From contig JAHRHY010000010.1 in NCBI GenBank assembly GCA_019671135.1, forward strand, positions 1,860,001 to 1,924,000: DNA of 64,000 nt. Reading direction: 5' to 3'. The translations under genes and the position numbers were made by a program. Shown here piece by piece: positions 45,886 to 56,249 of the stretch. The notes under the pieces were generated by a model. That model was given only the letters and a program-made list of their open reading frames with translations, had not been told where the DNA came from and made no database searches. The DNA is from Linnemannia hyalina. Lineage: Eukaryota > Mortierellomycota > Mortierellomycetes > Mortierellales > Mortierellaceae. The stretch's first letter is position 1. The number at the start of each line of letters is the position of its first letter.

Positions 45886-46432
45886 TACTTTCGGCCGAAT
45901 ATAGCGCGAGTAGAGTTCTGAGCCTGGGTTTGTTTTTCTAATCCCTTCAAGTCGACTCCGTTTGGAGAAGCTTTGGGGGGAGCTGTTTTTGTTTGGGGCA
46001 CCAAATTGAACCCGCGACCTCCTCGTGGTGTGCCCTGGACGGTGTCTCTCTCTTTTCTTGCTTCGGATGAGGAGTGAGAAGGAGAAAGGAGAGGGTCACT
46101 GACTAGCGGCGGGTCTACTTACATAGCGGTTAGCATAGTCTGATATGTAGTCTGAAGAATAAAACACAGGTACAAGACACAATGCTTTGACGGGGTGAAA
46201 GAGTGAATGGAATGCGGCCATGGAGGAAATGGCTTCGAGTGAATTAGGAATGAGCAATTCGGTTGGTCGAGCGAAACAGGCTTGTCATGTCGCAATGAGT
46301 CGCAGTACCATGTCGTTCGTCTCTCCTGTGTGTTTCTGCTAACAGACCATTGTCTTCTTGTGTACTCTCTCAGCCCTTGTTCGTTTTGAACTTTTTACGT
46401 TATTTGGCACCTTGTAAGGTGATTCGTGACCG
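45886..46432 (-). repeat. Inverted arm C-right
   Basis: This matches flank B from tactttcggccgaatatagc onward, and stops matching near 46432 (after ggtgattcgtgaccg). It is shorter than A-right and has no protease tail behind it, so the duplication ends, or has been cut, here. Confidence 0.85.
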
Positions 46433-47929
46433 TTTCTTCTCTCTTTCTTTCGGAGGACTCGTTCCCGCTGTTGTAGATGATATCCTCTTGCGCCGTCCGT
46501 CACTCTTTTCCTTGGGGGGTCCCTTTGCGGGCACAGGAGTGCTGTCGTACAGTCACCAAGTCGAAGGCAAGTGGAGACGGCGATGGCAGATGGTCACACC
46601 TTTTGCAGACCTCTTTTCACCACCGTTATTGTTTCTAACAAGTTCAATTATGTCAATTGCTTTGATTCTTGTGGGTTGTTTCGGTTGCCGACGGTCGTAC
46701 CTTGCTTTTATCTCCATCCTGTGAGAGGAGTTACAGGGCATTTATTCATCGACTCGATGGCAACAATGAGTGGTTCCATGACAGATGACGAGGCTACACG
46801 GTAGAAGTCTGAAACTAACGGCATATGCGTGTCTGTATCATTAACAGCGTGAAATTGACCTGGCCATTAGCTCGCGCCTGGCCTTCTCGCCACTGTCGCT
46901 CCGCTTGTGAAATGCGGGACGCAAACAAGTGTCACCTCTGGTCGCAGAACCAAGGAGAGAACAGGACGTTGACTGTATATGCAAGATCTAGCTAGATATC
47001 GAGTATCCGAGTGAAGAATATCGTTTAGTCGAATCTCAGTGCACATCTTCGACCATATCTTCCTCGAGCAAGGACGTTAACGAGATTGTCATCCAGAAGC
47101 TACAGAAACACCTAAGGAACGAACTATGCTAACATGGATAGTAGGTGTTATTAAGGTTATATTCGTACTCTCTCTGTCAAAAGCGGTACTTGTTTGTTAT
47201 TTGTTGTTGTAACGAGGTTGGTTCTATAGGCTGTGGTTTTTCTGACGATAGAGAGAGAAAAAGTTACAGTGGAGGGGTGAAGGAAATACGATGCAGAAAA
47301 GGGTAAGGTGAATGGGTGTACGGATATTTTCGATCGAGGGACTTGAGGTCAGAAGGGATATCGGAACTTTGTTGATGGGAGGAAGAAAAAGTGGGGTCGG
47401 GAGGAGGGAAAGGCGATGAGAAGGCAAAGAACAGAAAAGAAAACAAAAAATATAAACAAGACAAAAGTCATTTTCTGACAGGTGTTGCTCCTCTGCATAG
47501 CGGTGTGAGACCCAATGCTTGTGAATGTGTGTCCTCGCCCTCTTTTCCTTTTTGACCCCCTTACCAGCCCCTAGAATGTTGGTCACCTTTTTTTGTCGCC
47601 ATTTGGCCAACCCTGAATTCTTTCGCTTTGATTGTTTTGTTTGTTTATTTTCACTAAAGAGATGGCACAGCTCATCACTTACTTTGCGTTCCTTCACCAA
47701 GGAAAAGAGTGAGAAAGTAAAGGGAAAGGAGGAAAGAGGTAGTCATCCAGGTTAAACGAAGTACGAAGGCATCCCCGCAGGAACATGGTGTTGTGAGCCA
47801 TAACAGGAACCATCACCGATTCAGTGATGGGCACAAATGCAACTCTATTTGTTTCAGGACTGTCAGCCATATGATCACCTCAGCGCTAGGGCCAGGTAGG
47901 GAACCCAAAAGCGCGTCTACTCTCCTTTA
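46433..47929. other. Intergenic region, no gene recognised
   Basis: Open frames here (for example minus 47700-47224) are short and biased, and no family or splice structure is seen. Confidence 0.5.
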
Positions 47930-48424
47930 TCTTTGCCCTGCATAGGACATCCACTGCAACATACCCCCTCGCTGTCAGCAGAGCATAGCGGACATTTCCT
48001 CAGCCTCGTCTCTGTTTCGACAGCCCATCAAAGAAACAAAACCTTGACATTTTCTTTAGAACAAGCAAAACAACCTTGTTTTGGGCATAGAAGCAAAAGA
48101 GCACAGCCTCATATTAATCCGACCACCTATGACTGAGCGATCCTGCATGTCACTTTATCTTCTCCGCCATTGTCAAAACATTCAGTGCCACTCTCCTTTG
48201 CTGTTCTATTCCATCTCCGCCACTGTCTATCTTTACTTTTGCTTTTTCATTTCTTGTCTGTGTCTATGCGTTTCTTACCCTCGTTTCCATTTTCTTCGCC
48301 CTCCTTTCAAAAACTATAATTCCGATGCTTTTCATTCCCCTCTCCATAATCTTGCAGAGAAATGGCAAACAAACCAAGAAAAAGACACGCAAACAACTAC
48401 ACCTATAGAAGCATAGCCTTCACG

Positions 48425-48425
48425 C

Positions 48426-48482
<57 letters not shown>

Positions 48483-48483
48483 G
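48425..48483 (+). repeat. (GACA)n microsatellite
   Basis: About 15 GACA units. The matching place in D2 (53803-53815) has only two to three units, so the run expanded after the duplication. Confidence 0.92.
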
Positions 48484-48640
48484 TGTTGAAAGAACTGATA
48501 AATAGATTGGACGCGGTTCGTTTTTCTCACCATCATACCCCAGACCATCCTCTCCTCCAACTCCTCTCTCTCTCTCCTTCTCAAATACACAACTCCCGCA
48601 CAAAAATAACGCCCACCTTGCCAGAAACAAAAAACACAAA

Positions 48641-48751
48641 ATGTTGGCCTCATTTCCTACAAGGCTGGCAACCTTCTCAATGGCGATCCTCATCACCACT
48701 CTGGCCTTCAAAAGCAGTGCCTATTCCGTCCCCCGTCCCAGCCTCCGCTGA
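48641..48751 (+). CDS. Possible small secreted protein (36 codons) or broken longer one
   Basis: The ATG at 48641 lies downstream of the D1/D2 conserved leader and opens a signal-peptide-like frame (MLASFPTRLATFSMAILITT) ending at TGA 48749-48751. Another frame continues with a Ser/Thr/Pro-rich stretch (SADATPLPTSSTSKNDPH, then SLTRSSLAALTQLPSLRL), as if a one- or two-base shift broke a longer secreted protein. D2 keeps the ATG and MLAS but lacks most of the following region. The family is unknown. Confidence 0.33.
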   Translation: MLASFPTRLATFSMAILITTLAFKSSAYSVPRPSLR

Positions 48752-49050
48752 CGCCACTCCGCTACCGACATCATCCACATCGAAGAATGACCCCCACCCT
48801 TCGTTAACACGATCCTCTCTCGCCGCGCTGACACAGCTGCCAAGCCTGAGACTGGAGACTGGGTTTGGCACTACCGCCGCTAAGGACCCGCGATTATTAT
48901 TTTTTGTACCTTCTCTCTCTCTTTCCCCCTTTTCTTTACCTCTTTTTTTTTTTTGTTACCTCTTTTTTTTCTTTGCCCTTCTATGAAACCATATATCCCT
49001 TTCACACATACATCTCCTTGTTCCATTTTTCCCCCTTGAGATCCCAAACG

Positions 49051-49796
49051 ATGTTTTTATTTGTATCCATCGACATCAAAGAAAATGTCATTTTGAAAAC
49101 CGTTTTTGAATTCAAGCGAACGGAGGTCTTCTTAGAAGACATCAAGTGTGATATATAAAATAGGAAACGTACGGAACGTTTATATCATTTATAGAAGTTC
49201 ACACATTGTTATGATATTACACTCTATAGAGAATAACTGGCTTCTTACATTATCGACCTTTAGATCACACACCATGTTCTACAAATGGAACTGCTTTCAG
49301 GTTGCAGGTAGAAAGCGCATTGAGCTTGTGATTTAAAAAAAAAAAAACAGCTTGCCGCGTGCTAAACCCATGTAAAATCATGTATATAGATCAAGCACAA
49401 AAAGACTTTGAAGAGTTCCAAACCTTGATAGAAAGTCGTATAAGATTGAGGAGGTAACTCATTGAAGTTTGAAGGTAATTAGAGAAACTAAAAAAGACGC
49501 CGCAAGTTGAAAAGAAAACGGTGATGCATGCGATCCAATAAAGACCCTCGAGCTTCTTTCTCGCCATTTTTCCTCTTCCCAGTTGTTCATATCACATTCT
49601 GCAAGTGAACAAGGGTCCAAATAGATGTGAGTCAATGTTATTTGTAGATGTCTAGAGCAACACTGTGCCCTTCGAACTGGGATCTTACAAGATCCTTCTT
49701 TCTTAGTGGATTCACAATGATAAAATGAGAGAAACTTGTCTCATCAGAACGATTTCAGTGACCAGTTATGTATCAATGGAAGACGCGAATCCAGTA
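49051..49796. other. AT-rich intergenic region
   Basis: No gene is seen. AT content is higher than in the surroundings, with tatata-like words near 49150 and 49384. Confidence 0.5.
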
Positions 49797-50534
49797 TTAT
49801 TTGGAGTGAGAAACTGAGACTTCAACTTTTCGCCCAGCTAGGCTAGTAGTATGGATGTGAACACTGTCGAAATCTTGTGCAGTTTGTGGACCCAACAGGG
49901 TTACCAACTCACGCGCATCACTCCTGGGTAAGCCATTCTCATCCGTAGGGATTTTCTGAGAGGCAAAAGCAAGAAAGATAGCTTCCCAACGGTCCTTATC
50001 ATGGTAGTGGAAAACGATCCCCCCATCTTGACCGACGCCATGGTCAAACTGCCCCAAACTGCCCTGATTCATATGGATATCGTGGATCCCGTCTCCGTGT
50101 GGAAATTGGGATCCAAATATGTAGACTGTAACGTTGTCGCTCTCAATAGCTCTCTGAATGATGGGGGCGACTTGGCCGATGATGTCGTTATCAGGCCATG
50201 GAGCATGATATTCAAGTAGCGTGCCATCAGCGAAGTCGACCAGATGTGAACGGTCGTAATCTAGACCGCGACCTGCATCAAGTGGGTGGAATCCGCGCTC
50301 AAGGCCCCTCAAGCTGTTGATGAAGTCGTTCTGGAGGTTGTTGACGAGCCAGTAGATGAGACGTGAATCCAGACCGATAGATTTGACATTGATGGCGGCA
50401 CTGAACTGTCTTGTTGAGTGGGAATGGTTTTTGAATTTGAGATGGATGTGAGGACTTCTACGATCAACATCATTGCGTTCAATTGTCAAAGCTGTGGGTG
50501 TTGCAACCCAGACGCCGTAGTGTGGAATAGGCAT
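49797..50534 (-). CDS. DUF2278 family protein (YukJ-like), intronless
   Basis: The frame from ATG 50534 gives 245 residues starting MPIPHYGVWVATP, the usual family start. An in-frame ATG 20 codons earlier (50594) adds a hydrophobic MCLFLLLYPNIL stretch, so a longer form is possible. Family marks are FSAAINVKS near residue 45, GRGLDYDRSHLVD, PDNDIIGQVAPIIQRAI, VYIFGSQFP, the signature GDGIHDIHMNQGS, QDGGIVFHY and WEAIFLAFASQ. The family is widespread in bacteria and found in some fungi; no biochemical role is established. Lack of introns in an intron-rich neighbourhood would fit transfer from bacteria, but is not proof. Confidence 0.9.
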   Translation of the reverse strand: MPIPHYGVWVATPTALTIERNDVDRRSPHIHLKFKNHSHSTRQFSAAINVKSIGLDSRLIYWLVNNLQNDFINSLRGLERGFHPLDAGRGLDYDRSHLVDFADGTLLEYHAPWPDNDIIGQVAPIIQRAIESDNVTVYIFGSQFPHGDGIHDIHMNQGSLGQFDHGVGQDGGIVFHYHDKDRWEAIFLAFASQKIPTDENGLPRSDARELVTLLGPQTAQDFDSVHIHTTSLAGRKVEVSVSHSK

Positions 50535-51880
50535 GGAGATAAAGTGCGGAGGCTCGGTAAGGATGTTTGGGTAAAGAAGAAGAAAAAGGCACATCGTTTG
50601 TTAAAAAACCATGAAGCGAATTGGACATTCGATCACTGCATTTTGTCTCAGATGGTGTGCAAGCGACACCAATGGCTAGATGTGCATTGGCAGTCTCATC
50701 CTCACATACACACAGTATGAGTTTCACCTACGAAAACTAAGACAAGGTAAGAACAGTCTACGATACTATCACACAGGGAGAGGGAGTGGATCTTTCCCCT
50801 CATGGCAAAGGAGAGAGGGAGGGAAAATAGAAAACGGGGGGAACAGAAAACAGAGGGAACAGAAAGAACAGGGAGAACAAAGAGAAAAGTGGAAAGAGAG
50901 AGAGAGACTCGTCGTTTCCCTCTGTGATCGGCTTCCATCCCGCCATTCATGCATCGTTTGCGTGAACTAATCGTCACTCATCCATCCTCTAGCCGACGTT
51001 CAGAGTGCGTAAATTCCTTACAAGGGTTTGTGTTTGTCTCTCGTCACGCCATCCTTCCATCGTGTGCTTAAACCAATCATCATCATCCACGCTCTGGCAT
51101 TCATCCTCCACTTGTTGTCCATGAAAGGGATGGTAAGAACAATAAAGAAGGGAGGGTATGTCGCTGCTCTTTCCATCTCAATTCCTCGTTTGTGGTCAAG
51201 TTTCCTCACTCCACTCGTCCATTCCTCCATTTTCAACACCTCCAACAACACCTCGATGAACGCAACACTTCAAAAGATGTGATCGCAATGAACATTTCTC
51301 CGAAGATGACTTCCACTGCCCCTCCATTACAATCGGCCCGTCTGGGTCCGCGCAGTCCTCGTCAGGGTCCCATCCTTCTTGCATCATTTGTTAGAGAATC
51401 GTCGTTCAATGGGCCTTTTGGGGTTGATGGATGATTGAATTCCGATGAGGTCTTTGGTCAAGCTCCCTCAATACTCTCAGTTCATACCCCCTCACCTAAA
51501 AGCAGGCGAAGTGAAAAAGAAAAACGCTGAAGGACGCCATGCTTAGCCATGCCTAGAATGAATCATGCCCCCATTTTAAGAAAAACAGAGTGAGACAGCC
51601 TTCCGCAATAACGAGCACGCACATCTCTTGCACAAATTTTTTCTCATTCGTTTTCTTCGAACAAGATTTTCCGAGACCAAGAGTCAACTTATCCCATCTG
51701 ATGTGAGAAACACAAACTCTTGTACTGTACATTTTCTCTATTCTCGTTTCTTGTTCTTTCTCTATTCTCGTTTCTTGTTCTTTCTCTCGTTCACTCTTTC
51801 TTGCCCCAATTCCTCTTACTATTCTTGCCTCCAAGACCCGTTCCTCTGTTCCCTATCTTCAGCGCGTCCTCTTCGCGACT
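50535..51880. other. Divergent promoter region between DUF2278 and D-LDH genes
   Basis: No gene is supported. It includes a GA-rich run (50820-50910) and a direct 25-bp repeat with core tctattctcgtttcttgttc at about 51735-51783, just 5' of the dehydrogenase ATG. Confidence 0.5.
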
Positions 51881-52924
51881 ATGCTAGAGTCGTCTACTGA
51901 GAAGCCAGTCATCAGAGTCGCCGTCTTCAGCGCGCAGCCACACGACAAGCACTTTTTCAACTGTGTCAACCAGGAGTGTTTCCAATCGCTCCATGCCGAG
52001 CTTGTGTTCCATACCAGCCCGCTGTCCAAGGAGACCGCCGCCCTCGCTGGACGCTGCGATGCCGTGTGCGTGTTCGTCAATGACTGCGTCGACGAGGATG
52101 TCCTGCAGCTGTTGCTTGATCAAGGTGTTCGGGGTGTTTTTCTGCGCTGTGCTGGCTTCAACAATGTCGATCTCAAGGCTGCTAAGAAGCTTGGATTATT
52201 TGTCGCGCGTGTGCCAGCCTACTCGCCCGAGGCTGTTGCCGAGTTTGCCGTGGCCCTGATACTTACACTGAACCGACGGACACATCGCGCCTACAACCGC
52301 GTGCGGGAAGGCAACTTCGACCTCAGCTCTCTTTTGGGATTCAATATGCACGGCAAGACGGTGGGTATCGTTGGCGTCGGTAAAATCGGATTGGCGGCGG
52401 CCAGGATTTTTAAGGGCTTTGGGTGCAACTTGCTTGCGTACGATCCGTACGAGGTGGACGAGTTCAAGGCCCTCGGTGCATACACGACATTTGAGAATCT
52501 GCTTCAGCAATCAGATATTGTCACTCTACATTGCCCGCTCCTGGTCTCGACAAAGCATCTCATCAGCCGAGCCTCGCTCATGAATTTGAAGTGGGGTGCC
52601 ATGCTCATCAATACGTCCCGCGGTGGAATTATCGACACGGCTGCTGTGATTGACGCGCTCAAGTCTGGCCAGATCGGTGCCCTTGGACTCGATGTCTACG
52701 AGAAGGAGGCAGGCCTGTTCTTCGTCGACCACTCTTCGGACATTATCCATGACGATGTCTTCCAGCGCTTGCTCACGTTCCCGAACGTACTGGTGACAGG
52801 TCATCAAGCGTTTCTCACGGGGGAGGCCTTGACTGAGATTGCTGAGACAACCTTGCAGAATTTGCAGCATTTTGCCCACGGCACCGCGTGCAGTAACGCC
52901 CTGGTCGGTGGGGATGCGATTTGA
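51881..52924 (+). CDS. D-lactate dehydrogenase-type 2-hydroxyacid dehydrogenase, intronless
   Basis: This is a single frame of 347 residues. It has the Rossmann NAD-binding motif GVGKIG (165-170) with D188 in LLAYDPY. The D-isomer 2-hydroxyacid dehydrogenase catalytic set is present: Arg247 in INTSRGGIIDT, Glu in LDVYEKEAG (274/276) and His308 in TGHQAFLTGEA. RCAGFNNVDL (89-98) and VPAYSPEAVAEFAV (111-124) place it with D-lactate dehydrogenases (LdhA type) rather than glyoxylate or phosphoglycerate dehydrogenases. It should reduce pyruvate to D-lactate with NADH in the cytosol. No signal peptide or targeting sequence is seen. Absence of introns and strong likeness to bacterial LdhA suggest, but do not prove, horizontal origin. 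Confidence 0.93.
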   Translation: MLESSTEKPVIRVAVFSAQPHDKHFFNCVNQECFQSLHAELVFHTSPLSKETAALAGRCDAVCVFVNDCVDEDVLQLLLDQGVRGVFLRCAGFNNVDLKAAKKLGLFVARVPAYSPEAVAEFAVALILTLNRRTHRAYNRVREGNFDLSSLLGFNMHGKTVGIVGVGKIGLAAARIFKGFGCNLLAYDPYEVDEFKALGAYTTFENLLQQSDIVTLHCPLLVSTKHLISRASLMNLKWGAMLINTSRGGIIDTAAVIDALKSGQIGALGLDVYEKEAGLFFVDHSSDIIHDDVFQRLLTFPNVLVTGHQAFLTGEALTEIAETTLQNLQHFAHGTACSNALVGGDAI

Positions 52925-53289
52925 GGCTTCCTTTCAAGCCCTTTTGTTTTCCATGGGCCCTTCTGCCACCAGCACTCATAGATGTCGCCATCTTCTTAAT
53001 GAACCGCACTCTTCCCACCTATTACACGTTTGTTCGTGATTGTTGTTAGCATATGCTGTTGACGTTCGCGCTCAGATTTCTTTATACCTTTACCGTCACT
53101 TTTCCGTTCCCTTAATAACCACCCGCTCAAACTCCACTCGTACTCAACAGTGACTAGCCCAACCTGTTCTGATCGGCATTTGGCCTTCCAATATTGAGCA
53201 GGCATCCTTAACAAAAGGCATTGTCGAAGCTTGACATAAATGACCTGTGAATGAGGACATACTAGCCGTCACTTAAGCAGCTCTCCTTA
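52925..53289. other. Intergenic region 3' of the dehydrogenase
   Basis: No gene is seen. It ends where the D2 duplicate begins. Confidence 0.5.
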
Positions 53290-54230
53290 ATATTCGCCCT
53301 GTATATGATATCCACTTGCTGTCAGCTGAGCAAAGCCTCCGGATGCTGAATAGAAACCCAGTCCTTCCGGACATTTCTTCAGCCTCGCCTCTGTTTCGAC
53401 AGCCCATTAAAGAAACAAAACCTTGACATTTTCCTTGAACAAGCAAAATAACGTTGTCTTGGGGCACATAAGCAAAAGACCACAGCCTCATTTTGATACG
53501 GCCGCCTACGACCAAGCGACCCCGTATGTCGCTTTAACTTCTCCACCAGCGTCAAATCATGCTGTGGCAGTCTCCTTTGCTGCTCTGCTCTATCTGCGTC
53601 GTCTATCTTTACCCTTGTTGTTTTTTCTTCTCTTGGCTGTGCCTATGCGTTTCTTACCCTCGTTTCCATTGTCTTCGCCCTCCATTCAAAAACTATAATT
53701 CCGATGCTTTTCTTTCCCCTGTCCGTAATCTTGCAGAGAAAAGGCAAACAAACCAAGAAAAAGGCACGCAAACAATTACACCTATAGAAGCACAACCTTC
53801 ACGCAGACAGACACAGTGTCTTCAAAGAACTGAAAAATGCACTGGACACGGTTCATTTTTTCTCATCATCAAACCTCAGCTCATCCTCTCCTCCCCTCTC
53901 ATCCTCGCTCCTCTCTCTCTCACACACAAAAATAACGCCCACCTCGCCCGACTAGCCAGAACCAAAACACACAAATGTTGGCCTCACTAGAGTCAGAGTT
54001 TAGCACTATCGCTGCGATGTCGAGGACAAAACCGAAGCTGCTAAGCCTGACACAGAGTTTGGCACTGCCACCGCGAAGGGCCTGCCATTTTTTCATTTTG
54101 TACCTTCTCTCTCTCTTTCCTCCCCTTTTCTTTACCTCTCGTTTTTTTTTCTTTACCATTCTGTGAAAGTATCTATTCCCTTACACTTACAAATCCTTGT
54201 TCCATGTACCCACTTTTGCTTTTGTTCATA
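53290..54230 (+). repeat. Diverged direct duplicate D2
   Basis: Counterpart of 47930-49050. It retains the leader and the ATG at 53973 (MLAS), then loses about 170 bp, so the secreted-protein frame is gone. The GACA run is short here. Confidence 0.85.
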
Positions 54231-54529
54231 AATAATATCAACTCTGTACTTTTTCCCAACGAAATTATTTTTGTATCCATCCATATCAAAAAGAGCGTTT
54301 GAAATATGCGCACGGAGGGTCTTTTCCACCTATATCATCCCCTTTTTTCAAGTGGCAGGCCACTCACCAACTAGTCATCCATTATATGAGCAATGGGCAT
54401 GAGGAGAACAAGATGTACCTAGACCTAGCCCCCACCCACCACCCTCGTCTCTTGTTTAAAGAGAAAGGCTTCCTCTTTGTCCAAATAAAAAAGGGGGTTT
54501 AATAAAACTACAAGCTCCAAGTGCACTTC
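54231..54529. other. Intergenic region
   Basis: No gene seen. It is the convergent side of the arrestin gene's 3' end. Confidence 0.45.
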
Positions 54530-56249
54530 CTACTTAACAGAAAGACCATACTCCTGGTTGCTACGAAGATTGGAATCCAAGAGATTCGACCGCCCCACAT
54601 CTTCCCCATAGCCCGGCAGCACATCCCCCAATCCCCCATCTTGTGCACCGTCAGGACTGTACTCATACCCCGGCGCACTCTCCGAATACATCCATTCATC
54701 AACTCCAGCCGCACTTTCAACAACTTGCCCCTGCAGAACCGGCCGTCCAGACGCCAAGTTAATACTCTCCCTCCCAACCACATACGCAACCTGCACGGGT
54801 GCCTTGACCACCAACGGCTTCTCCCCTCCGGCATCCTCAAACAACACCCTAAACCTGACCGCATGACTAATCGTCACCCAGGGCAACACCTCAGACGTCA
54901 AGACCTCGGTCTGATTTCCACTCGCGTTAACGAGTTTCTCCCCAGCGGTTAGGTCCAATTCGAAGGTTTCGGAGTAGTCCTGGCCAGGGGAGGAGTGGAC
55001 GCCTTCGGTGTACTGGTTTGGGTCCTTGACACTGACGAGGTTGGAGATTGTCTTTGTCTGGGTTGTGTTTATCATGGATCCGACACTCGCGCTTGCGTTG
55101 GTGTTGGGATTAGCGTTGTCGGTGGTGGCGCTGGGTGTGGTTGCGGTAGCGCTTGAGCGGTGGGTTGGTTTCTTGAATTTTTTCGGCGCCATTGGGTCAT
55201 CTTGAATTCCGATCGGTATCCTATTATGTTTGTTTCGGCCATGTCATAAAATAAAAAAAAAAGGAGAATACGTTATGGTGAGTACCAGAGATTGGGGTCA
55301 GGCACAGCCTACTTTTAAAAAAAAAACCGCAACAGCTCAAAGTAGCGACACCCATGATAAGAAGAAAAAAAAAGGACAAAAACTTACATGCGACGCAACC
55401 CCTCCATGGAATTATAGGCTTCCGGCGAATTATGCACCACCTTCTCCGTCTGAATCATCTGCGCCTGAATCTCCTTCACCTTCCACCTCTTCCCCCCACC
55501 AGACCCCTTCATCTGCACAGTAATCGGAACAATCGTCTGCTTCACATTCACAACCTGTGGCACGAAGATCACCGCCATAAACCCTCCGTCCTTCTCGCTT
55601 CTGCCATCCCGTCTCGCATTACACCTGACACTATTCCTTCCAGACTGCTCAACAACACACTTGCGCAACACCAACGGCATCTGGATCGTCTTTCTCTTCT
55701 GGAAAAGCGAGCTAATCGTGGACCCCTTTGTCAGGTTGGCAGGGACGGCGATTGTGGTGAGATGGTACATCCAGATGAATTCCTGGGAGATGAGTTTTGT
55801 AGAGTCCGTCGTGGAGAGGTCGGAAGGGATGGCGAGTTGGAAGGGGAAGGTGTAGTCTCCGGGTGTGTATTCAGTGGATGATGAGGAAGAAGCAGGGATA
55901 GCGTCGAATTGGTTCCGGTAGATCGTCATTGGGTCCGAAGATGTCGAGATTACCGACGACCTGTACCCCACCACCGCTATTCATCAATCAAAAACATCAA
56001 CAAATAATGTCAGCATCAGCACTTGGATATAATATGAACAGAGACATAGGTAAGGTGATAGGTAATGCGTGTGTATAGGATACCTTCGCAGAGGAAAACG
56101 ACGCTGAGCTCTTTGAGATGAATGGTCTTGTCGACATGGAGGTGCACCACCCCGGAGACCTTGTGGACGACTCCTGGGGCGTTCCCAAACAGTTCAATTA
56201 CGCCTGGCTCCCTTGTCTCTAACACCGTCTCGATCGTGTAGCTGTTCAT
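54530..56249 (-). CDS. Arrestin-domain protein, 3 exons
   Basis: Exons 56249-56084, 55976-55388 and 55220-54530 join in one 481-residue frame; the last join makes Met at residue 252. The N-terminal arrestin half shows VSGVVHLHVDKTIHLKELSV and FLCEAVVGYRSSV, then YTFPFQLAIPSDLS (the conserved FPF-x-L) and WMYHLTTIAV. The C-terminal half has FVPQVVNVKQTIVPITVQM, then ETFELDLTAGEKLVNAS, LPWVTISHAVRFRVLFEDAG and VKAPVQVAYV. A disordered basic and Ala/Thr/Asn-rich linker (MAPKKFKKPTHRSS...) separates them. The C-terminal tail has PGYEYSPDG and VLPGYGED, loosely PPxY-like but lacking the double Pro, so Rsp5 binding is uncertain. Family members act as adaptors for ubiquitination and endocytosis of membrane transporters. 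Confidence 0.85.

Larger units (their letters stand above)
47930..49050 (+). repeat. Diverged direct duplicate D1
   Basis: This corresponds along its length to 53290-54230 (D2). Shared words include gtttcgacagcccat, tatgcgtttcttaccctcgt, aactataattccgatgctttt and aaaaataacgcccacct. Substitutions and indels are frequent, so it is older than the A/C duplication. D1 keeps about 170 bp of coding-like sequence that D2 has lost. Confidence 0.85.

Noticed and set aside
48403..48711. Minus-strand frame with CLSV repeats
   Set aside because: It is a (GACA)n microsatellite translation; D2 lacks it.
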